In this document: in pieces, positions 8,791 to 16,667 of the stretch
How the letters are laid out: every line of letters starts with the position of its first letter
Numbering within the stretch: position 1 is the stretch's first letter
Assembly (NCBI GenBank): GCA_963708645.1
Contig: CAVPTA010000007.1
Span: 372,001 to 436,000 of the forward strand
Source: RYN-133 sp963708645
Lineage (GTDB): Bacteria; Actinomycetota; Actinomycetes; Mycobacteriales; Jatrophihabitantaceae
DNA: 64,000 bases
Direction: 5' to 3'
Made by a program: the position numbers and the translations under genes
The notes under the pieces: generated by a model
What the model saw: the letters and a program-made list of their open reading frames with translations, nothing else
What the model was told of the DNA's origin: nothing
The model's database searches: none

Positions 8791-9723
8791 TCAGGACGTG
8801 ACGCGCAGCTTGGCCAGTCGCTCCGGCTTTGGCCAGCGCACGTCAGTGGCCCAGCCGAACTTCTCGAAGGCCCAGATGACGCGCGCGGACGAGTCGAGCT
8901 GACCACGCAGTACACCGTGACGGGCCGCGGTCGGGTCGGCGTGGTGCATGTTGTGCCAGCTCTCGCCGAAACTCAGGATCGCCAGTGGCCAGAAGTTCGC
9001 GCTCTTGTCGCGCGCGACGAACGGCCGCTCGCCGATCATGTGGCACACCGAGTTGATCGACCAGGTCACGTGATGCAGCACGAAGATGCGCACGAGCGAG
9101 GCCCAGAAGAACGCCGACAGCGCGCCGCTCCATGACATCGAGATCAGTCCGCCGAGCAAGGCCGGCAGCAGCATCGAGATCGCCAGCCAGAGCGGGAACA
9201 GCCGGTCGACCAGGCTGATGTCGCGATCGCGCATGAGGTCGGGCGTGTACTTGTCGCGGTTGGTGTGTTCGAGATCGAACATCCAGCCGATGTGCGCGAA
9301 CCAGAAGCCCTTGCTCAGCGCGCCCAGCGACGTCCCGAACCGCCACGGCGAGTGCGGGTCACCCTCACGGTCGCTGTAGGCGTGGTGCCGCCGGTGATCG
9401 GCGACCCACCTGATCACCGGACCCTCGATGGCCATCGACCCGGCGATCGCGAGCGCGATGCGCAGCGGCCGGTTCGCCTTGAACGAGCCGTGCGTGAACA
9501 GCCGGTGGTAGCCGACGGTGATCCCGAGCCCCGAGACGATGTAGAACGCCAGGAACAAGCTCAGGTCCGTCCAGCCGAGACCCCAGCCCCACGCGACCGG
9601 CACGGCCGCCAGGAACGCAAGGAAGGGCACGATCACGAACGAGTACAGCGCGAATTGCTCACCGCGCCGCTTGGTTCCTTCGAAGACCGGCTTGGCGGCC
9701 GGACGCTCGTCGAGCAGGGTCAT
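8791..9723 (-). CDS. acyl-CoA / fatty acid delta-9 desaturase
   Basis: A membrane-bound, non-haem di-iron desaturase that puts a cis double bond into a saturated acyl chain. The 310-residue protein has the three histidine boxes HRLFTH (73-78), HRRHH (110-114) and HNMHH (257-261), plus a further conserved His in the segment WSINSVCHMIG. Hydrophobic segments at about 26-46, 52-70, 180-200 and 205-220 form the two hairpins of the family. The ATG is at 9723, before the acidic/hydrophobic stretch. It is convergent with kynU with 3 bp between stops. A role in membrane fluidity is inferred. Confidence 0.93.
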   Translation of the reverse strand: MTLLDERPAAKPVFEGTKRRGEQFALYSFVIVPFLAFLAAVPVAWGWGLGWTDLSLFLAFYIVSGLGITVGYHRLFTHGSFKANRPLRIALAIAGSMAIEGPVIRWVADHRRHHAYSDREGDPHSPWRFGTSLGALSKGFWFAHIGWMFDLEHTNRDKYTPDLMRDRDISLVDRLFPLWLAISMLLPALLGGLISMSWSGALSAFFWASLVRIFVLHHVTWSINSVCHMIGERPFVARDKSANFWPLAILSFGESWHNMHHADPTAARHGVLRGQLDSSARVIWAFEKFGWATDVRWPKPERLAKLRVTS

Positions 9724-9849
9724 ATCGGCCTCTTCGTCGCTCGGCAGGGCCCCGGATCCGGGGGTTACGCAAGCGTAACTTACGGCTGCGTAGCCAGCCA
9801 ACTCCGCGCGCTCGAGGTCGATCACGGCGCCGGTAGGCTGGGGCGGCGA

Positions 9850-9925
9850 TGCGGGATGGGGTAATTGGCAGCCCGCCGGCCTTTGGAGCCGTGCAGTCTG
9901 GGTTCGAGTCCCAGTCCCGCAGCCA
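9850..9925 (+). tRNA. tRNA-Gln (anticodon TTG)
   Basis: A cloverleaf folds from 9850. The acceptor arms TGCGGGA (9850-9856) and TCCCGCA (9915-9921) pair perfectly. The anticodon loop CTTTGGA gives anticodon TTG, reading CAA. The T-loop GGTTCGAGTCC is canonical. The discriminator is G9922, followed by an encoded CCA (9923-9925). It lies 22 bp before glmU. A tRNA-Gln beside glmU is also found in mycobacteria. Confidence 0.95.
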
Positions 9926-9947
9926 GTCCGACGTCGAAGGGAACCCC

Positions 9948-11372
9948 GTGGCGCCACTCGCGCTCATCGTCCTTGCCGCCGGCGAAGGCACGCGGATGAA
10001 ATCGCCGGCGTTGCCGAAGGTGCTGCACGGGTTCGCCGGCCGATCGATGCTCGGCCACGTGCTCGCGGCCGGTGGCCCGTTGCATCCCGAGCACACCGTG
10101 GTCGTCGTCGGCCATCGCGCCGACGAGGTCCGCGCGCATCTGGGCGACATCGCGCCCGACGCCGCGCCGGTGCTCCAGGCCGAACAGCACGGCACGGGCC
10201 ACGCGGTGCGCCTCGCGCTCGACGCAGTGCCGGCCGATGCAACCGGCACAGTCGTCGTAGTGCCGGGCGACGCCCCGCTGCTGACGACCGAGGCGCTCGG
10301 CGCCCTGGTCGACGCGCACGATCAGAACGCGGCGACGCTGCTCACCAGCGTCCTCGCCGACCCCACCGGCTACGGACGGGTCATCCGCGCGGGCGACTCC
10401 TCGGTCGAGCGCGTCGTCGAACACAAGGACGCCGGTCCGGACGAGCTGGCCGTCGGCGAGGTGGCGACCAGCGTCTACGCGTTCGACCACCAGGCGCTGC
10501 GGGCAGCGGTGGCGAACCTCTCGCGCGACAACGCCCAGGGCGAGGAGTACCTGCCTGACGTCATCGGCATCCTCGTGGCACAGCACGCCCCGGTCGGCGC
10601 GGTCACCGTGTCCGCCGACGTCACCGCCGGCGTCAATGACCGCGTGCAACTGGCGGCGGCCCATCGCAGCTACAACGCCCGCCTGCTCGACGCACACATG
10701 CGTGCCGGCGCGACGATCATCGATCCGGCGACGACCTGGGTCGACGCCGACGTGACGCTCGAACCGGACGTCACGATCTGGCCCGGCACTGCCCTGCACG
10801 GCGCGACGCAGGTGTCGGTCGGCGCGAGCGTCGGCCCTGAGGTGACTCTCACCGACACGACGGTCGGCGCCCGCACGCGGATCATCCGCGCAACGGCGGT
10901 GCAGGCGCGGATCGGTGCCGACGTGACGGTCGGCCCGTACGCCTACCTGCGCCCGGGGGCAGATCTCGCCGACGGCGTCCACATCGGCACGTATGTCGAG
11001 GTGAAGGCATCGCAGGTCGGCCCGGGGTCGAAGGTGCCGCACCTGACCTACGTCGGCGACGCGACGATCGGCGAGCACAGCAATGTCGGTGCGTCCTCGG
11101 TATTCGTGAACTACGACGGGGTCGCCAAGCACCGCAGCGTCGTCGGTGACCACGTCCGGATCGGCTCCGACACGATGATCGTCGCGCCCGTCGAGATCGG
11201 CGACGGCGCCTACACCGCGGCCGGCTCGGTGATCACGAGTGATGTTCCTCCCGGTGCCTTGGCTGTGGCCCGCGGGAAGCAGCGAAACGTGGCAGGCTGG
11301 GTGGAGCGGAAACGTGCTGGCACGGCCTCAGCCGAGGCCGCCTCCCGCGCTAGCGATTCAGAGGACAGATGA
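9948..11372 (+). CDS. glmU: bifunctional UDP-N-acetylglucosamine pyrophosphorylase / glucosamine-1-phosphate N-acetyltransferase
   Basis: GlmU acetylates glucosamine-1-phosphate and then uridylylates it to UDP-GlcNAc, the precursor of peptidoglycan. The 474-residue protein has an N-terminal pyrophosphorylase domain with LAAGEGTRMKS (9-19) and a C-terminal left-handed beta-helix with hexapeptide repeats (about 255-445), including the acetyltransferase segment YVEVKASQVGPGSKVPHLTY split over the active site. The GTG start is chosen because GAAGGG lies six bases upstream and the LIVLAAG strand begins at once. It ends in an ATGA overlap with prs. Confidence 0.97.
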   Translation: MAPLALIVLAAGEGTRMKSPALPKVLHGFAGRSMLGHVLAAGGPLHPEHTVVVVGHRADEVRAHLGDIAPDAAPVLQAEQHGTGHAVRLALDAVPADATGTVVVVPGDAPLLTTEALGALVDAHDQNAATLLTSVLADPTGYGRVIRAGDSSVERVVEHKDAGPDELAVGEVATSVYAFDHQALRAAVANLSRDNAQGEEYLPDVIGILVAQHAPVGAVTVSADVTAGVNDRVQLAAAHRSYNARLLDAHMRAGATIIDPATTWVDADVTLEPDVTIWPGTALHGATQVSVGASVGPEVTLTDTTVGARTRIIRATAVQARIGADVTVGPYAYLRPGADLADGVHIGTYVEVKASQVGPGSKVPHLTYVGDATIGEHSNVGASSVFVNYDGVAKHRSVVGDHVRIGSDTMIVAPVEIGDGAYTAAGSVITSDVPPGALAVARGKQRNVAGWVERKRAGTASAEAASRASDSEDR

Positions 11373-12349
11373 GCACTCTTCAGGTCGCCGCACGCAAGAG
11401 CCTGGTGCTGCTGTCCGGCGGTGCCTACCCCGAACTCGCGGACGAGATCGCCGGCTACATCGGCGTCACGATGACTCCGACGACTCGGCGCGAGTTCGCC
11501 AACGGCGAGCTGTTCATCCGTCCCAACGACTCGGTGCGCGGCACCGACGCCTTCGTCATCCAGGCTTACACGACGCCGATCAACCAGTGGGTGATGGAGA
11601 CCCTGATCCTCGTCGACGCGCTCAAGCGCGCCTCGGCCAAGCGGATCACTGTCGTCGCGCCGTTCTACCCCTACGCACGGCAGGACAAGAAGCACCGTGG
11701 CCGCGAGCCGATCTCGGCCCGGCTGATCGCCGATCTGTTCAAGACAGCGGGAGCCGACCGGCTGATGGCGGTCGACCTGCACACGGCGCAGATCCAGGGC
11801 TTCTTCGACGGCCCGGTCGACCACCTGTTCGCACTCCCGCTGCTCTCGCAGCACGTGCTGCACAAGTACGGCCGCGAAGATCTCGTCGTCGTCTCACCGG
11901 ACACCGGACGCGTGCGCACCGCTGAACAGTGGGCTGACTCGCTCGGCGGCCTCGACATCGCATTCGTGCACAAGACCCGCAACATCGACGCGGCGAACGA
12001 GGTTGTCGCCAACCGCGTCGTCGGTGACATCGCCGGGCGCTACTGCCTGCTGATCGACGACATGATCGACACCGGCGGGTCGATGCTGAAGGCGGCGAAC
12101 CTGCTCTTCGATTCCGGCGCCACCGACGTCATCGTCGCGGCCACCCACGGGATCTTTTCGGCACCGGCCGTCGACCGGCTCAAGAACAGTCGCATCAGCG
12201 AAGTGATCGTCACGAACACCTTGCCGATCGCGCCCGAGAAGCAGTTCGACAAGCTCACCGTCCTGTCGATCGCACCCTTGCTCGCCAAGGCGATCAAGGA
12301 AGTTTTCCAGGACGGCTCCGTGACCAGCCTGTTCGCCGGACGCTCCTGA
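11369..12349 (+). CDS. prs: ribose-phosphate pyrophosphokinase
   Basis: Makes PRPP from ribose-5-phosphate and ATP for nucleotide, histidine, tryptophan and NAD synthesis. It has 326 residues. The flexible loop/ATP region YPYARQDKKHRGREPIS is near residue 100, the signature VDLHTAQIQGFFD near 133, and the PRPP-binding loop LLIDDMIDTGGSM near 229. The ATG overlaps the glmU stop by four bases; glmU-prs coupling is conserved in actinobacteria. It is convergent with the aldo/keto reductase gene, whose stop lies 1 bp beyond. Confidence 0.97.
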   Translation: MSTLQVAARKSLVLLSGGAYPELADEIAGYIGVTMTPTTRREFANGELFIRPNDSVRGTDAFVIQAYTTPINQWVMETLILVDALKRASAKRITVVAPFYPYARQDKKHRGREPISARLIADLFKTAGADRLMAVDLHTAQIQGFFDGPVDHLFALPLLSQHVLHKYGREDLVVVSPDTGRVRTAEQWADSLGGLDIAFVHKTRNIDAANEVVANRVVGDIAGRYCLLIDDMIDTGGSMLKAANLLFDSGATDVIVAATHGIFSAPAVDRLKNSRISEVIVTNTLPIAPEKQFDKLTVLSIAPLLAKAIKEVFQDGSVTSLFAGRS

Positions 12350-12350
12350 G

Positions 12351-13383
12351 CTAGCGGCCGCCGCGCAGCGAGCGGTCACGCTGGCTGACGCCCATCTCGC
12401 CGTACGGGTAGTCGCTGGCGCCGAGGTCGCTTGCTTCGTCCAGCGCCGCCGTCTCGTGCGCGCTGAGGTGGAGGTCGGCGGCCTTGAGATTCGTCTCGAG
12501 CTGCTCGACGGTGCGGGCGCCGAGGATGGTCGAGGTGACGCCCGGACGGTCGGTGACCCACGACGAGCGCGACCTCGGCCATGGTCGTCCCGCGGTCTTC
12601 GGCGACCTTCTGGACGGCGTCGATGATGTTCCAGGTGCGGTCGGTGCCGCGCCGGTCCCAGGCCTCCATGCCGCGGTTCGGGTCGTCCCCGAGCCGCGTA
12701 TCGCCGGACGGGCGCTGATCGCGCCGGTACTTGCCCGACAGCCACCCGCCGCCGAGCGGGCTCCACGGCAGCAGCCCGAGGCCGGTGTCGAGCGCAGCGG
12801 GAACGATCTCCCATTCGATCTCGCGCACGAGCAGGCTGTACTGCGGCTGCAGCGTCACCGGCGCGGTGAGCCCGAGTGCACGGGCCAGGTGGACGACCTT
12901 CGTCAGCTGCCAGCCGGTGAAGTTCGACAGTCCCCAGTAGCGGATCTTCCCCGAGCGCACGAGGTTGTCCATGGTGCGCAGCGTCTCTTCGACCGGCGTC
13001 CAGGCGTCGAAGGCGTGCAGCTGGTACAGATCGACCGAGTCGAGGCCCAGTCGGATCAGCGAGTTGTCGAGTGCGCGGGTCAGGTGCCGTGCCGACAGGC
13101 CGGCGCCGTTGGGCGAGTCGTCGAGCGGGAACCGGCCCTTGGTGGCGAGCACCATCGGTTCGGTGACCTCCGGCGGACGGGTCGCGAACCAGCTCCCGAT
13201 GATCTGTTCGGACGAGCCGCCGGCGTAGACGTCGGCGGTGTCGATGAAGTTGCCGCCTGCCTCGGCGAACATGTCGAGCTGGGTGTGCGACACGGCTTCG
13301 TCGGCCTCCGCGCCGAACGTCATCGTGCCGAGGCACAGGTTCGAAACCGAGCAGCCACTGTTGCCGAGAGTGCGGTAGTCCAT
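12351..13383 (-). pseudogene. aldo/keto reductase, one frameshift as written
   Basis: An NADPH-dependent aldo/keto reductase of the YajO/YdjG type. From ATG 13383 the frame runs through the N-terminal strand (RTLGNSGCSVSNLCLGTM), the catalytic Asp/Tyr region DTADVYAGG, the SVDLYQLHAFD segment and LGLLPWSPLGGGWLSGKY. It then shifts frame near 12560, at the expected ALAW/VTDRPGV segment. Reading on in the +1 (equivalent to -2) frame restores the rest of the barrel (TSTILGARTVEQLETNL) up to a TAG at 12351. All family parts are present, so a single base-level error is more likely than decay. It is convergent with prs, so no operon partner is evident. Confidence 0.82.
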
Positions 13384-13470
13384 GTCAACCAAACCTACGC
13401 GCGCGCCGCCGTGCCCCGCTCCCGCACCGCCTTGCGCCCGGATGTGAGCAGCCCAGCGGGATCCGCGCCG

Positions 13471-13878
13471 TCAGCGGCGCGCTTGGCGGGCGCGGTACCG
13501 GGCGACGGTCGCACGCTGTGCCTCGACGGCACGCTGCTGTCGCATCTGCGCCGCGAGCCCACTCGGGTAACCGGCCTTGTCGACCCGACGGTCGACGGAC
13601 TCGCTCGTGTAGGCCAGGTAGAACACCATCATCGACAGGCCGGCGGTCAAACAGGCGGTCACTCGCAACGACAGCGGCGCCGGCAACGCGATGATCGCGG
13701 CGAGAACGAATGGGCCGACGATGACGAGGTAGCGCGCTACGTGGCGCAATACCCACGTGCGGCAGGTCGCGTCGTGCAGCACCCAAGTGCGATGTCGCGG
13801 CGCGATCGACCCGACCCACGCATAACGCAGCCACTGCAACGGGCCCGGTCGAACCACTTCCTCGTCCACGACACCCAT
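13471..13878 (-). CDS. DUF5313-like small membrane protein
   Basis: A 135-residue protein with a basic, Trp-rich start (LQWLRYAWVGSIAPRHR), the motif HDATCRTWVLRH, then two adjacent hydrophobic helices (about 50-68 and 72-92) and a basic, helical C-terminus rich in Arg and Gln. This arrangement matches the actinobacterial DUF5313 proteins as I remember them; no function is established. It is divergent from the OhrR-like regulator across a 45-bp gap that holds a palindrome, so it is a plausible target of that regulator. A longer reading upstream would run into the regulator gene and was not accepted. Confidence 0.72.
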   Translation of the reverse strand: MGVVDEEVVRPGPLQWLRYAWVGSIAPRHRTWVLHDATCRTWVLRHVARYLVIVGPFVLAAIIALPAPLSLRVTACLTAGLSMMVFYLAYTSESVDRRVDKAGYPSGLAAQMRQQRAVEAQRATVARYRARQARR

Positions 13879-13884
13879 CGTACG

Positions 13885-13910
13885 CCAATCATTGGTGCAC
13901 AAATTATTGG
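13885..13910. promoter_or_regulatory. palindromic operator candidate between DUF5313 gene and OhrR-like gene
   Basis: CCAATCATTGG (13885-13895) is a perfect 5-1-5 palindrome. It is followed eight bases later by a second half-site, ATTGG (13906-13910), in AT-rich sequence that stands out from the GC-rich surroundings. It lies in the 45-bp gap between two divergent start codons, one of them for a MarR-type regulator. Autoregulatory binding is inferred from position. Confidence 0.5.
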
Positions 13911-13923
13911 TAGGCTCACAGTC

Positions 13924-14385
13924 ATGACCGCGACGACCGAGGATCCACTCGCACTTGACCGTCAGGTCTGCTTCGCCCTCGCGGTCGCCACCCGCGAGAT
14001 CGTCGCGCTCTATCGCCCGGTGCTCGAACCAATGGGTCTGACGCATCCGCAATATCTGGTGATGCTTGCCCTGTGGGAGCATGAGCCGCGTTCACTTCGC
14101 GATCTGGCCGAGACGGTCGCGCTCGACCCAGGCACCTTGTCGCCACTGGTGAAACGGCTCGAGACCGCCGGCCTGGTCGTCCGCGAACGCGACGGCGCCG
14201 ACGAGCGGATGCTCGCCGTCCGGCTGACCACGCCCGGTCGCCGGCTACGCCGCCAGGCGCTGAAAGTGCCGGAACAGATCGCAGCGAAATTGGGCATGTC
14301 GCAACGCGACCTCGAACATCTCAACGCGGTGCTCCGCAAGGCGATCCGCGCCGCTCGAGGTCACGACGGCGAGCCCCGCGCCTGA
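13924..14385 (+). CDS. MarR/OhrR-type transcriptional regulator with N-terminal cysteine
   Basis: A 153-residue winged-helix MarR regulator. The N-terminal LDRQVCFAL puts a cysteine at residue 16, where OhrR sensors carry the peroxide-reactive Cys. Next come LGLTHPQ-like LTHPQYLVMLALWE, the recognition helix region LDPGTLSPLVKRLE and the wing RERDGADERMLAVRLT. The family senses organic hydroperoxides. However, no ohr peroxidase gene is adjacent, so the sensor role rests on the Cys and the family pattern. It is divergent from the DUF5313 gene, with a palindrome between them. Confidence 0.88.
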   Translation: MTATTEDPLALDRQVCFALAVATREIVALYRPVLEPMGLTHPQYLVMLALWEHEPRSLRDLAETVALDPGTLSPLVKRLETAGLVVRERDGADERMLAVRLTTPGRRLRRQALKVPEQIAAKLGMSQRDLEHLNAVLRKAIRAARGHDGEPRA

Positions 14386-14393
14386 TCGACGAA

Positions 14394-15236
14394 TCACGAC
14401 GCGCGGTCTGCCGCAGCCGCTGCGAGCCGCGCGAACGCACTCACGTCGAGGGTCTCGCCGCGCGCGGACGGGTCGATCCCGGCGGCTCGCAACACCTGCT
14501 CGGCGGTCGCCGCCGACCCGGCCCAGCCCGCCAGCGCCGCCCGCAACGTCTTGCGTCGCTGGGCGAACGCAGCGTCGATCACGACGAACACCTCAGCCCG
14601 TGTGGCTGGTGTGGCCGGTGGGTCGTGCCGGACCATCCGGACCAGCCCCGAGTCGACGTTCGGGACGGGCCAGAACACCGCGCGAGGCACCGCACCCGCA
14701 CGCTTTGCCGTTGCGTACCAGGCGATCTTCACGCTCGGGACGCCGTAGATCTTGCCGCCGGGCGGCGCGGCGAGCCGTTCCGCGACCTCGGCCTGCACCA
14801 GGACGAGCCCACGCTGCAGCGTCGGGACGGTCTCGAGCAGATGCAGCACGACCGGGACGGCGACGTTGTAGGGCAGGTTCGCGACCAGCGCCGTCGGCGC
14901 ACCGGGCACCGCGACCCGCAGCGCGTCGCCGGTGAGCACGGCGAGCTCGGTGTCGGGGAGTCTGTCGGCGACGGTCGCCGGCAATTGTGCGGCGAGCACC
15001 GGATCGATCTCGATCGCGGTCACGGGGTGGCCGTCGGCCAGCAGACCGAGGGTCAGCGACCCGAGACCGGGCCCGATTTCGAGCACGCTCTCGCCCGCTT
15101 GCAACTCAGCCGTGCGGACGATGCGCCGGATCGTGTTGGCATCGTGCAGGAAGTTCTGCCCGAGCGTCTTGGTCGGCCGGACACCGAGCTGCGCGGCCAG
15201 GGAGCGGATCTCGGCAGGGCCGAGCAGCGCGCTCAG
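14394..15236 (-). CDS. ksgA: 16S rRNA (adenine(1518)-N6/adenine(1519)-N6)-dimethyltransferase
   Basis: KsgA dimethylates two adjacent adenines near the 3' end of 16S rRNA in a late step of 30S assembly. The reading shows the family start LGVRPTKTLGQNFLHD, the SAM-binding EIGPGLGSLT, acidic-loop IEIDPVLA, the catalytic NLPYNVAVPV, and FWPVPNVDSGLVR. The length from the CTG at 15236 is 280 codons. No ATG, GTG or TTG exists in frame between the end of the upstream gene and LGVRPTKTLG, so the start is uncertain: CTG 15236 is the best-placed candidate, one base past the aldehyde dehydrogenase stop overlap. Translational coupling to that gene is likely. Confidence 0.92.
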   Translation of the reverse strand: MSALLGPAEIRSLAAQLGVRPTKTLGQNFLHDANTIRRIVRTAELQAGESVLEIGPGLGSLTLGLLADGHPVTAIEIDPVLAAQLPATVADRLPDTELAVLTGDALRVAVPGAPTALVANLPYNVAVPVVLHLLETVPTLQRGLVLVQAEVAERLAAPPGGKIYGVPSVKIAWYATAKRAGAVPRAVFWPVPNVDSGLVRMVRHDPPATPATRAEVFVVIDAAFAQRRKTLRAALAGWAGSAATAEQVLRAAGIDPSARGETLDVSAFARLAAAAADRAS

Positions 15237-16630
15237 AACACCGTCCGCATCAGCCGTTCCTTGAGCTTGTTGTACGGCGGGTACAGCAGGTTCGGGTCGG
15301 GCCGCGTCGGCTTGCGCAGCACCGCCTTGCGGTGGCTGAACGTTTCGAAGCCCCACCGACCGTGGTAGGCACCCATGCCGCTGTTGCCGACACCGCCGAA
15401 CGGCAGCCCCGGCGCCAGGACGTGATAGATCACGTGGTTGATGACCGTTCCGCCGTTGCTGACCTCGGCGAGCACACGGTCCTGCGTGTCGCTGCTGTCG
15501 CTGAACAGGTACACGGCGAGCGGCTTCTCGCCCGCGTTGACCCGCGAAATCGCCTCGTCGATCGAATCGATCGTGACGATCGGCAGCACGGGCCCGAAGA
15601 TCTCTTCCGACATCAACGCCGACGTCTCGTCCGGATCGACGATGACGGTGAGCTCGGCCGTGTGTGCCGCGGTGTCGACTGCTCCGCCACGCACCGTCCG
15701 ACCGCCGGCGCCGGAGATCAGTTCGCCGATGCGACTTGCCCGGCGCTCGTGCACGAGGGGTAGCGGACCGTTGCCCGAAAACGCGTCGACGGCCTTTTCG
15801 AGCTCGGCAACGAACTGGTCGCGCACGCTGCGGTCGACGAGCACGTAGTCGGGAGCGATGCACGTCTGCCCCGAGTTCAGCAGCTTGCCGAAGGCAACGC
15901 GCCGGGCCGCCACGCGCACCTGTGCGTCGCCGGCGACGATCACCGGGCTCTTGCCGCCCAGCTCGAGCGTCACCGGCGTCAGGTGCTTCGCCGCAGCGGT
16001 CATGATGTGCTTGGCGATCTCGGGTCCGCCGGTGAAGAAGCAATGGTCGAGCTTCTGGTCGATGAGCTCGAGCGACTCGGCCGCCGCGCCCTCGACAACG
16101 GCGAACGCATCGGCGTCGAGGTACTGCGGCAGCAGGCGCGCCAGAACGGCGGATGTCGACGGGGTGTGCTCGCTCGGCTTGATCACCGCGCAGTTTCCGG
16201 CCGCGATCGCGCCCACGAGCGGCGCCAGCAGCAGGAACACCGGGTAGTTCCAGGGACCGATGATCCCGACGACTCCGAGCGGTTCCCACTGCACCCAGGC
16301 CTTCCCGGGCTGGACGGCCAGCGGGAGGCGGGTGCGCTGCGGCTTGGTCCAGCTGCGCAGGTGCTTACGGGCGTACTTCGACTCGGCGACGACGGGCGCG
16401 AGGTCGGCCAACCAGGCGTCGACCGCGTTACGTCCGAGATCAGCCACGATTGCCGCGACGAAGTCCTTCTCACGCTCGGCCATCATCTGTTCGAGCGCCT
16501 CGAGCTGGCGGGTGCGCCACTCGAGCGGACGGGTGCGGCCGCTGCGGAACGTCTCGCGCAACCGCGCGACAACCGCAGGAATCGGCTCGCGCGTGGACGA
16601 ATCCGCCGGACGCTGGTCGGTGACCGTCAT
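15233..16630 (-). CDS. aldehyde dehydrogenase family protein (class 3-like)
   Basis: An NAD(P)-dependent aldehyde dehydrogenase of 465 residues, short as in the class 3 (fatty/aromatic aldehyde) branch. Seen: PLGVVGIIGPWNYPVFL near 115, FTGGPEIAKHI, the general base in TLELGGKSP near 222, the catalytic Cys257 in NSGQTCIAPDY, EEIFGPVLPI, and the C-terminal LPFGGVGNSGMGAYHGRWGFETFSH typical of this class (written here as separate motifs). Its stop overlaps the start region of ksgA. The physiological aldehyde is unknown; long-chain or aromatic aldehydes are inferred. Confidence 0.92.
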   Translation of the reverse strand: MTVTDQRPADSSTREPIPAVVARLRETFRSGRTRPLEWRTRQLEALEQMMAEREKDFVAAIVADLGRNAVDAWLADLAPVVAESKYARKHLRSWTKPQRTRLPLAVQPGKAWVQWEPLGVVGIIGPWNYPVFLLLAPLVGAIAAGNCAVIKPSEHTPSTSAVLARLLPQYLDADAFAVVEGAAAESLELIDQKLDHCFFTGGPEIAKHIMTAAAKHLTPVTLELGGKSPVIVAGDAQVRVAARRVAFGKLLNSGQTCIAPDYVLVDRSVRDQFVAELEKAVDAFSGNGPLPLVHERRASRIGELISGAGGRTVRGGAVDTAAHTAELTVIVDPDETSALMSEEIFGPVLPIVTIDSIDEAISRVNAGEKPLAVYLFSDSSDTQDRVLAEVSNGGTVINHVIYHVLAPGLPFGGVGNSGMGAYHGRWGFETFSHRKAVLRKPTRPDPNLLYPPYNKLKERLMRTVF

Positions 16631-16667
16631 GGTGCGACCCTACTTGAACCTGGGTCAGTAACGGGAC

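Noticed and set aside
9850..9925. tRNA-Gln as an integration (att) site
   Set aside because: No integrase, direct repeat of the tRNA end or foreign-looking block was found beside it, nor beside the other two tRNAs.
9822..11153. Open frame antisense to glmU
   Set aside because: glmU has all its motifs; the antisense product is low-complexity and has no ribosome site.
14394..16289. One long frame joining ksgA with upstream sequence
   Set aside because: The extra part is a shadow of the aldehyde dehydrogenase gene; KsgA homology begins at about 15230.
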